A DNA stretch of 55,398 nt from assembly GCA_025055235.1 (NCBI GenBank), contig JANWYN010000087.1, forward strand, positions 1 to 55,398, given 5' to 3'. The stretch comes from Candidatus Roseilinea sp. (GTDB lineage: Bacteria; Chloroflexota; Anaerolineae; J036; Brachytrichaceae). This document shows positions 25,640 through 34,137 of the stretch, one piece after another. The position numbers and the translations under genes were made by a program. The notes under the pieces were generated by a model that saw only the letters and a list, made by a program, of their open reading frames with translations, was not told the DNA's origin and ran no database searches. Position 1 is the stretch's first letter, and the number at the start of each line of letters is the position of its first letter.

Positions 25640-26620
25640 TCAATCCTGTTCGAACGGCCGGCCTAATGCCGCCGGTGGCGCGGTGCGCAGCGCGCGCGAG
25701 AGCGAGCGTCGCGCGTTCACCGGCAGGTAGCTTAGCAGCCGGTCGAGCCAATCGCCCGAGGTGAGCACCAGCACCAGGATCATCAGCACGAACGGCGCGA
25801 CGGTGAACACCTGCGTCGGCACATCGGGGATGGCGCTCTGCGCCACGCTGGCCAGCGATTGCAACATGCCGAACAAATACGCGCCCAGCGCTGCCCGTAG
25901 CGGGTTCCACCCGCCGAAGATCACGATGGCCAGCGCGATCCAGCCGTAGCCAGCAGTGTGGCGATAGCTCCAGCCGGCCTTGAAGTCCAGCGAGAACGCT
26001 GCACCGGCGATGCCCATCAGCGCACCACCGATGAGCGTATAGATGTAGCGCAGCGCGATCACGTTGTGCCCGCGCGCGAAAGCTGCTGCCGGCTGTTCGC
26101 CGATTGCCCGCAGCGTCAGCCCGCCGCGCGTGCGATAGAAGTAAAACCACGTGACGGCGATCAGCACATAGCCGGCATACACCAGGATGTCGCCTTCGCG
26201 GAAGAACAATGGCCCGATGAGCGGGATGTCTTGCAGGATGGGGATGGGGAAGCGAGGCGGCACCGTCGGGCCGGGGATGCGCACATACGGATTGCCCAAG
26301 TAGGCCGAGAGGTCACTGCACAACAGCGCCAGCACGAAGCCGATCGCGATTTGCGATTGCTTGAGCGTGATCGCGCCGTAAGCCACTACCAGAGCGATCA
26401 GCGCGCCGACGATGGCCGCAGCGACGAAGCCCAGCCACACGTTGTCGGCCGTCTTGGCGGCGACAAACCCCACCATAGCGCACAGCATGACCGTGCCTTC
26501 GGCGGAGAGGTTGATCACGCCGGCGCGCTCGGTGATCGTCTCGCCGATGCAAGCGAACACCAGCGGCGTGGCCGAGGCGATCGCCGTAGCGAGGATAATC
26601 AGTAGTTGGGCCGACTCCAT
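25640..26620 (-). CDS. ABC transporter permease, BMP/nucleoside-type (second permease)
   Basis: A 326-residue membrane protein of the BPD_transp_2 (RbsC/YufQ-like) fold with about eight hydrophobic segments. The N-terminal ERAGVINLSAEGTVML motif and LRAIGEQPAAAFARG motif are characteristic. It should pair with the permease encoded at 26625-27722. In characterised relatives (BmpDEFG, YufNOPQ) the system imports nucleosides. It is the last gene of its operon; the start follows the upstream stop by 4 bases. Confidence 0.92.
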   Translation of the reverse strand: MESAQLLIILATAIASATPLVFACIGETITERAGVINLSAEGTVMLCAMVGFVAAKTADNVWLGFVAAAIVGALIALVVAYGAITLKQSQIAIGFVLALLCSDLSAYLGNPYVRIPGPTVPPRFPIPILQDIPLIGPLFFREGDILVYAGYVLIAVTWFYFYRTRGGLTLRAIGEQPAAAFARGHNVIALRYIYTLIGGALMGIAGAAFSLDFKAGWSYRHTAGYGWIALAIVIFGGWNPLRAALGAYLFGMLQSLASVAQSAIPDVPTQVFTVAPFVLMILVLVLTSGDWLDRLLSYLPVNARRSLSRALRTAPPAALGRPFEQD

Positions 26621-26624
26621 GCGT

Positions 26625-27722
26625 TCACCCTTCGGGCTTGCGGCCGTATTTCTGCGCCAGGCCGCGGCCCAGCAGCGCGAAGAGCACGAGCAACCCCTGG
26701 ATCACGCCGGACAGCGAGGATTCCAGCCCGAGCGAGAGCGGAAGCTGCAGGCTGCCGACGTTCAGCGCGCTGAAGAAGAACGCCACCGGCAGGATCCACA
26801 GCGGATCGAAGTTCACCAGCATCACCACCAGCAAGCCCAGAAAGCCGAGGTTGCTGGAGATGTTGGGGATCAGCCTGTGGAAGACGCCCACGACTTGCAG
26901 GGCACCGGCGATGCCGGCGAACAACCCGCAGATGAAGAACGCGCTGAGCAACTGGCGGCGCGCCGGCACGCCCAGCACATAGGCCGCGCGCAGGTTACGG
27001 CCCACAGCGCGCAGGCGCAACCCAAAGTAGGTGTTGCGCATCACGACGATGGTGACGATGAGCGCGATCAGCCCGAGCGCCAGCGCGACGGGCGTGGCCT
27101 CGGTCTTGCCGAACGTGCCCAACCACAGCGACTCGTCGAAGGGTTGCGTGCCGCTCAGCGAGGCGACGCCGGGGCGCTTCCATGGGCCGAAGATCAGGTA
27201 GATGGCGATGCCGGTGGCGGCGAAGTTCAAGCCGAGGCCGGCGAAGATCTCACTGATGCGGCCGTACACGTGTAACGCGCCGGCCAGCAAGCCCCACAGC
27301 ACGCCGCCAACGCCGCCGACGACGACGGCCAGCGCAATTGCCAGAGGCGGCGGCAGCAGGCTGGCCGTCGCACCTTCAGGGTAGAGCAGGCGCAGCACCC
27401 ACGTCGCCGCAATCGCGCCGAACGTGATCTGCCCCTCGACGCCCAGGTTGTACAGGCCGGCGTTGAACGTGTAGACCAGCCCGGCGGCGCACAGCAGCAG
27501 CGGCGAGAGCGTGGCGATCACGCGCCCAATCTGGTCGGCGTTGCCGAATGCGCCGCTCACCATGCTGCCGATCACCGTCACGGGCGACGCGCCGGAGATC
27601 AGGATGATGAGCGCGACCAAGATGAGCGAGATGACGAACGCGCCGACGCGGTAGAAGGCGGGCGGCAGACCGGCGATGCGTGCCGGCGCGGTCATCGTCT
27701 GGGGGGCTGCGGTGCTGTCCAT
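26625..27722 (-). CDS. ABC transporter permease, BMP/nucleoside-type (first permease)
   Basis: A 365-residue membrane protein of the BPD_transp_2 fold with roughly nine to ten hydrophobic segments. Motifs include TFNAGLYNLGVEGQI and LRAVGRNLRAAYVLGV, matching the YufP-like partner of the previous permease. The two differ in sequence, as is usual for a heterodimeric channel. It begins 19 bases after the ATPase gene. Confidence 0.92.
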   Translation of the reverse strand: MDSTAAPQTMTAPARIAGLPPAFYRVGAFVISLILVALIILISGASPVTVIGSMVSGAFGNADQIGRVIATLSPLLLCAAGLVYTFNAGLYNLGVEGQITFGAIAATWVLRLLYPEGATASLLPPPLAIALAVVVGGVGGVLWGLLAGALHVYGRISEIFAGLGLNFAATGIAIYLIFGPWKRPGVASLSGTQPFDESLWLGTFGKTEATPVALALGLIALIVTIVVMRNTYFGLRLRAVGRNLRAAYVLGVPARRQLLSAFFICGLFAGIAGALQVVGVFHRLIPNISSNLGFLGLLVVMLVNFDPLWILPVAFFFSALNVGSLQLPLSLGLESSLSGVIQGLLVLFALLGRGLAQKYGRKPEG

Positions 27723-27741
27723 CGGCTTCTCTGCAAATCGG

Positions 27742-29256
27742 TCAGAACCGCCCGCCGATCATTTGTCCCAGCGAGTCGGCGGTCAATTCCGTTGCGGCGA
27801 TCGGCGGCGAGATGCGCCCGCCGCTGAACACGATCACGCGGTCGCTGTATTGCACGATTTCGTCCAAGTCCGACGACGCGAACAGGATCGCCGTGCCCTG
27901 GTTGCAGCGCGCGATCAGTTGCTGCCACACCCACAGCGTGGACTCGATATCCAGGCCGCGGGTGGGATGTTCCATGAGCAGCACGTTGAGCGGCGCGGGC
28001 ATGAGCGCGAGCTGGGTGCGCTGCTGGTTGCCGCCGGAGAGCCGCTCGACGGCCGTATCCGGCCGGCCGCGGATGTTGAACGTGGCGATGGCGCGCTCGG
28101 CTTCCTGCGCGGCGGCTGCGCGATCTATGAAGATGCCCTTGCCGGACATGCGCAGCGCCACATGCTCCTGGATGGTCAGGCCGCTGATCAGCCCGTCGCG
28201 CAGCCGGTCGGCGGGCAGATAGCACACGCCGGCTCTGAGAAAGTCGTTGTAGGGCTTGTGCGTCAGGTCGCGCCCGCCGACGTGGATCGAGCCGGCGGCT
28301 GGATGTTCAAGGCCGGCACACGTCATCAAGAACAGTTGCTGCCCGCTCCCCTCCAAGCCGGCGATGCCGATCACCTCGCCGCGCTGCACGGCAAGATGCT
28401 CGATGCGCATCTCCAGCCGGTCGCTGCGCAAGACGAAGCCATCCAAGCTGAGGATTACTTCATCTTGGTGCGTCGCCGGCTTGGTAGGCATCGCCAGTTC
28501 CTTGCCGAACATCATTTCGACGATGCGCGTGGTGACTTCAAAGCGCTTATCGGCCGGCCAGTGTCCGGCATGGCCGTTCGAGCGATAGGGACGCAGATCG
28601 AGTTCGCCGACCACGCGGCCTCGGCGCATCACGGTGACGCAATCGCACAGCTCCTCGACGTCTTCGAGCTTGTGCGAGACGAAGATGATGGACTTGCCCT
28701 CGCGCGCCAACCGGCGCAGCGCGTCGAACAGCAGCGTCTTTTGCGACGCCGAGATGCCGGTGGTCGGCTCGTCGAGGATGAGCGTGCCAGCGCCGTTGGC
28801 CAGCAAGCGCACGATCTCGAGCTGTTGGCGTTCGCCCACTGTCAGATCGCTCACGCGCGCGTGCGGGTCAAGGTCGAAGTTGAACTGGCTGCACAGCGCG
28901 CGGAAGCCTCGCTCGGCAGCGCGCGCGTTCAGCAGCGCTGGCGTCGCCAGCGAGCCGGCCATGAAGTTCTCGATCGCGGTGAGCGGCGGGAAGTCGAGCG
29001 GGTCTTGGTGTAGCATGCCGATGCCGTAGCGCAGCGCGTCGGCAGGTGACTGGATGTGGGCCGGCCGGCCATCGAGCGCGATCTCACCGCTGTCGCGGGT
29101 GATGAAGCCGCTGAGGATCTTGACCAGCGTGCTCTTGCCGGCGCCGTTCTCGCCCAGCAAGCCGTGGATCGTCCCCGCCTCGATGGTGAGCGACACATCG
29201 TCGTTGGCGTGGACGTTGCCGAAGTGTTTGTGAATATGGCGAAGTTCGACTTTCAC
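27742..29256 (-). CDS. ABC transporter ATP-binding protein with two ATPase domains, BMP/nucleoside-type
   Basis: A 504-residue fused ATPase. Domain 1 (residues 1-~240) has Walker A GENGAGKS, signature LTVGERQQ and Walker B LILDEPTTGIS. Domain 2 (~250-500) has the usual degenerate Walker A region (IAGLEGSGQQ), signature LSGGNQQR and LLMEHPTRGLD. This asymmetric layout is normal for YufO/RbsA-like proteins, in which only some sites hydrolyse ATP. The start codon is GTG with no obvious Shine-Dalgarno. Confidence 0.93.
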   Translation of the reverse strand: MKVELRHIHKHFGNVHANDDVSLTIEAGTIHGLLGENGAGKSTLVKILSGFITRDSGEIALDGRPAHIQSPADALRYGIGMLHQDPLDFPPLTAIENFMAGSLATPALLNARAAERGFRALCSQFNFDLDPHARVSDLTVGERQQLEIVRLLANGAGTLILDEPTTGISASQKTLLFDALRRLAREGKSIIFVSHKLEDVEELCDCVTVMRRGRVVGELDLRPYRSNGHAGHWPADKRFEVTTRIVEMMFGKELAMPTKPATHQDEVILSLDGFVLRSDRLEMRIEHLAVQRGEVIGIAGLEGSGQQLFLMTCAGLEHPAAGSIHVGGRDLTHKPYNDFLRAGVCYLPADRLRDGLISGLTIQEHVALRMSGKGIFIDRAAAAQEAERAIATFNIRGRPDTAVERLSGGNQQRTQLALMPAPLNVLLMEHPTRGLDIESTLWVWQQLIARCNQGTAILFASSDLDEIVQYSDRVIVFSGGRISPPIAATELTADSLGQMIGGRF

Positions 29257-29349
29257 CGCTGATCGAGCGCGCGGATGCTAGCCGATGCGCGCCTCATGGC
29301 GATGCACCGGCCAGCCATGTTTTGACGGCGAACAATCGTTGACAGCAAA

Positions 29350-30579
29350 CTATTTGCTCGGCCCTTCCATGCCCTCCAGCAGTTGCGGCAGATACCAGAT
29401 CTGCTGGTCGGTGGCGCGCTCGCCGTCCTTCAGGAAGACGGTGCCGTCCTGGAAGTTCAGCGGGCCCTTCCACAGGTCAATGCTGCCATCGCCCAGGCCC
29501 TTGATGAACTCGTCGAGGAACTTCTCGTTCTCTGCGCCCAGCGCCTTGCCCTTGATGTAGCCAATCGCCGAGGTGTCGGGGTTGTTCAGGTCCTTCCAGT
29601 CGGCCTCGGCCCAGGTCCATGTGCCCTTGTAGGTGCCGGCCATGGCTTCCTGGATGATCTTGAGGTAGCCCGGCCCCCAGTTGTAGTAGTGCACGCCCAG
29701 GCAGATGTCCGGCGCCAGTTCGCAACCGCCCTTGTAGTCGTAGTGGTGATACTTCACCTTCTTGCCGGCCTCGGCAGCCTTCTTGCCCTGGATGGCAACT
29801 TCCGGCGTGTCAATCGCGCTCATCACCACGTCGAAGCCGCCGTTGTAGAAGTCGTCGGCCACCTTCGTCGGGTCGAGCGTGACGCCAGGGATGTTGAACC
29901 AGAAGCCGATCCACGTGATCTTGAACTGCAATTCCTTCGGATCGCGCTTCTTGTAGTTCTCCCAGCAATACTTCGCGCCCAGGTAGGCGGCGCTGGCATA
30001 GCGGCGCGTCTCTTCGTTGATGAGTGGGCCGACCGTGCCGATCTTGCCGGTTTCGCTACCCAGCGCCGAGGCGCAGCCGGCGATCATCCAGCCCGGTTCC
30101 ATCTTCGACATCAGGTTGCCGAGGTTAGGCTGGTTCTTGTAGTTCTTGCCTTCCTTCCATGCATAGTCGCCCGAGGCGTGGATCACCACGACGTTAGGAT
30201 GCTTCTTGGCCGTCTCCAGAGCGTCGTCTTTGAAGTCGTCGGAGTTGAAGATGACGACCTTGGCGCCCTTGGCGATCAGCTCGTCGGCCACCTGCGAGCC
30301 CTTGACGTTTGGCCGGTCGCCGGGGTTGACCTTGTCCACATATTCGAACTTGACGTTGGGCATCTTCTCCATCACGTACTTGGTGCCTTCGACGTGTGCC
30401 TCGTTCCAGCCCTTGTCGTTCATCGGCCCGACGATGACCATGCCGACGGTGAAGGTCTGGTCGGCAGCCGGCGCAGCCGGTTGTGCAGGCGCAGCGGCCG
30501 GCGGGGGTGCGGCGCATGCACTCGCCAAAGCGCCGGCTAGCAGCAACGCACCCAGACTTTTGAAATGATTCGTCTTCAT
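29350..30579 (-). CDS. BMP family ABC transporter substrate-binding lipoprotein
   Basis: A 409-residue lipoprotein with a signal peptide and ASAC lipobox near residue 21, then a short Ala/Pro linker. The BMP (PnrA-like) fold is shown by VGMVIVGPMNDKGWNEAH, read in parts from about residue 45, and by IGTVGPLINEETRRYASAAYLGAKY near 200. PnrA-type proteins bind purine nucleosides. The ATG at 30579 lies 10 bases after AAGGAGG; a TTG two codons earlier has closer spacing and is the alternative. First gene of a four-gene importer operon. Confidence 0.93.
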   Translation of the reverse strand: MKTNHFKSLGALLLAGALASACAAPPPAAAPAQPAAPAADQTFTVGMVIVGPMNDKGWNEAHVEGTKYVMEKMPNVKFEYVDKVNPGDRPNVKGSQVADELIAKGAKVVIFNSDDFKDDALETAKKHPNVVVIHASGDYAWKEGKNYKNQPNLGNLMSKMEPGWMIAGCASALGSETGKIGTVGPLINEETRRYASAAYLGAKYCWENYKKRDPKELQFKITWIGFWFNIPGVTLDPTKVADDFYNGGFDVVMSAIDTPEVAIQGKKAAEAGKKVKYHHYDYKGGCELAPDICLGVHYYNWGPGYLKIIQEAMAGTYKGTWTWAEADWKDLNNPDTSAIGYIKGKALGAENEKFLDEFIKGLGDGSIDLWKGPLNFQDGTVFLKDGERATDQQIWYLPQLLEGMEGPSK

Positions 30580-30708
30580 ACTCAATCTTCCTCCTTGGTT
30601 AAAAAGTGGATGGGTAAAGCTTTATCGGCGCGGATACTTAGAATTGTCTTGCATCTGCGGCGTACGCGCAACCCCCTAACAGGCCGGTAGAGACGCACTG
30701 GCGCGTCG

Positions 30709-31296
30709 CTACGGATCGTCGGTGGGCTTGTTCACGAAGTTCATGGCGTTGTCAATCCCGTCGCTCAACCAGCGCCGGATGCCCTCGACGGCGCGGTCGA
30801 AGACGGGTTCGAGCGCGGCCAACTCATCGTGGGTGAAGTCGTCCAGCAGGAAGTCCTTCGGGTCGCGGCGGCCGGGCGGCCGGCCCACGCCGATGCGCAG
30901 GCGCGGGAAGTCTTCACTGCCCAGCCGCGCGATGATGGACTTCATACCGTTGTGGCCGCCGGAGCCGCCCTTGGGCCGCATGCGCAACTGGCCCGCCGGC
31001 AGATCGAGCTCGTCATACACCACCAGCAGATCGCTCGGCTCGGACTTGTAGAACTTGACAATGGGCGCAACCGACTCGCCGCTCAGGTTCATGAACGTCT
31101 GTGGTTTTACCAGCGCCACCTTGCGCCCTTCGATCTCGCCCAACGCGACCAGCCCCTTGCTCATCATGCGCGTGAATTTCAGGCCGTGCCGGTCGGCCAG
31201 CCGATCCACGACCATGAAGCCGGCGTTGTGGCGGTTGTTGGCGTATTGCTTGCCGGGGTTGCCCAGACCAACGATGATGCGGCGGCGTTCGTCCAT
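30709..31296 (-). CDS. pth: Peptidyl-tRNA hydrolase
   Basis: A 195-residue enzyme that releases peptides from prematurely dropped peptidyl-tRNA. The catalytic His23 is in NNRHNAGFMVVD, and VGLGNPGKQYANNRHN and KPQTFMNLSGESV are family signatures. DDLDLP-type motif (VVYDELDLPAGQ) and the GGSGGHNGMKSI loop are present. The ATG at 31296 is preferred to a TTG two codons upstream. It is the last gene of a minus-strand group with two hypothetical genes. Confidence 0.96.
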   Translation of the reverse strand: MDERRRIIVGLGNPGKQYANNRHNAGFMVVDRLADRHGLKFTRMMSKGLVALGEIEGRKVALVKPQTFMNLSGESVAPIVKFYKSEPSDLLVVYDELDLPAGQLRMRPKGGSGGHNGMKSIIARLGSEDFPRLRIGVGRPPGRRDPKDFLLDDFTHDELAALEPVFDRAVEGIRRWLSDGIDNAMNFVNKPTDDP

Positions 31297-31317
31297 GATC
31301 AATTGGCCAGCCGAGTG

Positions 31318-31983
31318 CTATTTGCCGTAGTCCATCGGCCGCTGCGTCAAGCGTTGAATGGCGAACAGCACCGCTTTCTTCAACACCAGGTATGCGCCAA
31401 AGGCGAGAAAGCCGAGGATGGCTAGGCGCGCGCCACGCATGAAGGCATCGGGAAACTGTGCGATAGTAGCGATGGCTATCTGCAGCAGGTTGCGCGCGGT
31501 TTGCACTTCGGCAACCACGCCGACGCCCGTCGCCGTTGTGTCGGTGATCACAGCCGCGACGGCCGGGGTGGGAGAGGTGTCTGCGTTCGCCAGCGTCAGG
31601 TTGCGGACGATCGTCTCGTTCAGGCTGCCGTCTGTGCCGAAGACCTGTAGGCGCAGCGCGTATTTGCCATCGGGCAGCGGGCGGGTGTTCCACACGCCGA
31701 GCATGCCGGACTGCACCGGCTGCACCGCGCCGCCGATCACGATCCAGTTAGCCAGGTCGGGCTCCTGGGCATAGGCCAGCTCGTAGCGCGAGAAGACCGG
31801 CGAGATGGCGCTGCCTTGGATGGTGACGTTGCCGCGCAGCGTCTGGTCGCGCACCGGTGTGACGATGCGGGCGAGCGATTCGCCAGACTGTGCGACGGCA
31901 AGCGACCCCGTCGCGAATGCGATGACTAGGGCAACCAGGGCTGCAGCGCGCCGTAGTCGTCCGCGGAGCGAGCTCATGCTCAC
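31318..31983 (-). CDS. Exported protein of unknown function with C-terminal membrane segment
   Basis: A 221-residue protein (GTG start; an ATG two codons later is possible). It has a signal peptide over about residues 9-32, an extracytoplasmic beta-rich domain (VTPVRDQTLRGNVTIQGSA; DGKYALRLQVFGTDG, seen in parts), and a membrane helix near the C-terminus (about 182-205) followed by a short basic tail. The domain resembles Ig-like repeat units found in Chloroflexota surface proteins. The function is not recognised. The GTG overlaps the stop of the upstream gene by 4 bases, indicating coupled translation. Confidence 0.7.
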   Translation of the reverse strand: MSMSSLRGRLRRAAALVALVIAFATGSLAVAQSGESLARIVTPVRDQTLRGNVTIQGSAISPVFSRYELAYAQEPDLANWIVIGGAVQPVQSGMLGVWNTRPLPDGKYALRLQVFGTDGSLNETIVRNLTLANADTSPTPAVAAVITDTTATGVGVVAEVQTARNLLQIAIATIAQFPDAFMRGARLAILGFLAFGAYLVLKKAVLFAIQRLTQRPMDYGK

Positions 31984-32693
31984 CAGTCGAAGCTCTGGAA
32001 GACCTGCACGCCGCGCGCCTCTGCCTCTTGCAGGAAGGCCGGCCGTGCGTAGTGTGTGATCAGCACCGGCATGACTTCCTGGCCGGGATACGCCTCGCGT
32101 ACAGCGGCAACTTTGCGCTCGAGCTGGTCGAATACTTCCTGCCGCTCGGCCGCGCGCATATCCAGCCGAAGCTTCGACTCGCCGACGATAAGCACGGTTT
32201 GACCGTTCCGGCGCGCCCGGCCGAACAGGTTGATCTCTTCGCCGTTGATCTCGGTGCGCACAAACTTCTGTTCGATCTCCAGTCCGAATTTTTGTTTGAG
32301 CAAGCCCGGCAACAGGCGATACGCCTCGTTTTCGAGGGAGTAACTCATGGTGCGCGAGAGGCTACCGACTTCGGTGGCCAGACCTCGAACAACGATAACC
32401 AAATCGCGGAGCTGGTCCGCAGTCTGTCGCTGTGCCTCGGCCAATTCGGCGACGCGCTGGTCGGTGCGCTTCTGCGCCTCGGCTAACTCACGCTGCGCCT
32501 CGGCCAATTCGGCGACGCGCTGGTCGGTGCGCTTCTGCGCCTCGGCCAGTTCGGCGACGATCGCCTTCAACTCGCTGAAGTCGCTGGCCTTGACCAGCGT
32601 GTTGTAGGCGTCGTGGATTACCTCGGCCAGCACGCCGGCCTGCTCCGCCGGGAAGGCGCGCTCCAGGCGCCGGGTCATCTCAGCCTTGTTCAT
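31980..32693 (-). CDS. Coiled-coil protein with PD-(D/E)XK-nuclease-like C-terminus
   Basis: A 237-residue protein. Residues ~45-110 are a coiled coil containing a duplicated 21-residue unit ([14 protein letters not shown] repeats), encoded by a 63-bp near-perfect DNA duplication. The C-terminal half ([12 protein letters not shown], then [11 protein letters not shown]) carries the E-x-K spacing seen in DUF3782-like restriction-endonuclease-fold proteins common in cyanobacteria and Chloroflexota. Nuclease activity is inferred from fold similarity only. The ATG at 32693 is preferred to a TTG at 32726. Its promoter (-10 TACAAT at 32715-32720 on the minus strand) lies within the tmRNA promoter region. 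Confidence 0.7.
   Translation of the reverse strand: MNKAEMTRRLERAFPAEQAGVLAEVIHDAYNTLVKASDFSELKAIVAELAEAQKRTDQRVAELAEAQRELAEAQKRTDQRVAELAEAQRQTADQLRDLVIVVRGLATEVGSLSRTMSYSLENEAYRLLPGLLKQKFGLEIEQKFVRTEINGEEINLFGRARRNGQTVLIVGESKLRLDMRAAERQEVFDQLERKVAAVREAYPGQEVMPVLITHYARPAFLQEAEARGVQVFQSFDW
32434..32546. repeat. 63-bp tandem duplication within the coiled-coil gene
   Basis: A block beginning GCCTCGGCCAATTCGG at 32434 recurs at 32497 with almost no change for about 50 bases. This adds exactly 21 codons, so copy number could vary without a frameshift. Confidence 0.85.
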
Positions 32694-32714
32694 GTCGAGC
32701 TTGTTCCACTGAGT

Positions 32715-32742
32715 ATTGTAAAGCAATATCTGCCGATATAAT
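32715..32742 (+). promoter_or_regulatory. Promoter of the tmRNA gene, overlapping a divergent promoter
   Basis: TATAAT at 32737-32742 lies 12 bases before the mature 5' end of tmRNA; ATTGTA at 32715-32720 is a weak -35 with a 16-bp spacer. On the minus strand the same ATTGTA reads TACAAT, a possible -10 for the divergent coiled-coil gene, so the two promoters interlock. Confidence 0.6.
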
Positions 32743-32754
32743 TCGGGTGCACGC

Positions 32755-33149
32755 GGGGATGACAGGTTTCGACGGATTGTGTCATGTCCGAGTGGCGAGC
32801 CGAGAAGCGACTCTCGTTAAACAGTGCGCAGCACAGTAAGTGCGAAGAGGATCAACTGGAATGCCGTCCCGATGGCTGCGTAAGCCGTAAGGACTGCATC
32901 CGCAGCATAGCGTCTGCGGCATCGTGCGCCTCCCCGCGCCGGTGGGAGGTGCATCGGTGTGATAAAGCCGGCGCGCGTTTCACCGAGGTTCGTAGGTGAG
33001 CTAACGCGGGCTGATCGCCGAACTAACGAACTGGCGTTCGGATGACCCCGTTGCCGGGGATGCCGGACGCGAGATTCAAACGGCAACTACGCTCGTAGTC
33101 ACTCGCGGCAGGCGCATTTCGGACCCGGGTTCGATTCCCGGCATCTCCA
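32755..33149 (+). ncRNA. ssrA: Transfer-messenger RNA (tmRNA)
   Basis: A one-piece tmRNA of about 395 nt, which rescues stalled ribosomes and tags their products. The 5' acceptor strand GGGGATG (32755-32761) pairs with CATCTCC (33142-33148), discriminator A at 33149. GACAGGTTTCGACGG follows the 5' end as in known tmRNAs. The T-arm GGGTTCGATTCCC is at the 3' end. CCA is not encoded. The tag frame starts at GCG 32842 and ends at TAA 32881-32883, reading AKRINWNAVPMAA. Its C-terminal Ala-Ala is the proteolysis signal; Met replaces the common Leu before it. The pseudoknots were not folded here. Confidence 0.95.
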
Positions 33150-33263
33150 CTGCCACGCGACGATAAGCGCGCCTATTCCCCCCACCTCTGCGTTTCTCAG
33201 TACGCTCTCACCTTACGGGGTTAGCGTTGCCCGGCTTGAGTCGTTCGAGTTGGAGATGTTGAG

Positions 33264-34121
33264 ATGAAGATCAAACGCAGTGAGCAGGTTAAGGCGACGT
33301 TCGGTGATCCTCAGTATACCGTCGGTGGCGATGGTGTGCGCATCGCATACTATGTGTATGGCGACGGCCCCGAAGTGATGTTCTGGCAGCATGGCTTCAA
33401 CTCCGATGCAGCACATTGGGAATACATGCTGCCATTCTTTCCTCCGGACGAATATCGCATCGTTGCGCCCGACTTGCGTGGTTGCGGGAACTCGGATAAG
33501 CCGGCTGATGAAAGCGCATACACGTTCGAGCGCTTGACACAAGATGCGTTGGCCGTCATCCGCGCCGAGGGACTTCGCGACTTTACACTGCTCGGCCACT
33601 CGACCGGCGGCGCGATCGTCCAGTGGCTCGCTTCCGAACTCGGTAATGCGATCAAGGCGCTGGTGCTGATCGGGCCGGTGCCGGCAACCGGTGTGCCGGT
33701 GAATGAGGCGGCGCGCAGCCTCTTCCTGCGAGGCGCGGATGGCGACGGCAAAGCGCAAGGCCGGGCGCAAATCTTGAGGCTGGGCTGGTACGGCGACATG
33801 CCGCAGGAGACGCTGGATGAGCTTCTGCCCGGCGCGCTGACGTGGGGCAAAGAAGCGTTCATCGGCGTTTTCAACACGTGGACCACGGGTGTTAACTTCC
33901 CGGAGCGCCTATCGCGCATCACCGCGCCCACGATCGTGATCGGCGGGCAGCATGAGCCGTTTCTCGTGAAGGACTTCATGATGGCAGCAGTCGTGAACCC
34001 AATTCCCAACGCGCGCTACGTGACCGTGCCGGATTGTGCGCACTTCATCCACATTCAGCAGGCAGCTGTGACCGCCGGGATCGCGCGCGGGTTCGTTGCC
34101 GCGCAAGCGGCAAGCGCCTGA
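33264..34121 (+). CDS. Alpha/beta hydrolase
   Basis: A 285-residue protein with the alpha/beta-hydrolase nucleophile elbow GHSTGG (Ser about residue 114), an HG oxyanion segment (WQHGFNSD) and a C-terminal catalytic His in CAHFIHIQ. Substrate unknown; the MhpC/haloperoxidase-like group is the nearest guess. GGAGATG lies just before the ATG. It begins 115 bases after tmRNA and is followed after 16 bases by a VOC-domain gene, so the two probably act together. Confidence 0.88.
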   Translation: MKIKRSEQVKATFGDPQYTVGGDGVRIAYYVYGDGPEVMFWQHGFNSDAAHWEYMLPFFPPDEYRIVAPDLRGCGNSDKPADESAYTFERLTQDALAVIRAEGLRDFTLLGHSTGGAIVQWLASELGNAIKALVLIGPVPATGVPVNEAARSLFLRGADGDGKAQGRAQILRLGWYGDMPQETLDELLPGALTWGKEAFIGVFNTWTTGVNFPERLSRITAPTIVIGGQHEPFLVKDFMMAAVVNPIPNARYVTVPDCAHFIHIQQAAVTAGIARGFVAAQAASA

Positions 34122-34137
34122 CCGCACATCAGCAGCC

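Noticed and set aside
32784-33086. Short ORFs on both strands within the tmRNA gene
   Set aside because: The region is explained by tmRNA structure (acceptor stem, tag frame, T-arm); no protein family resembles these frames.
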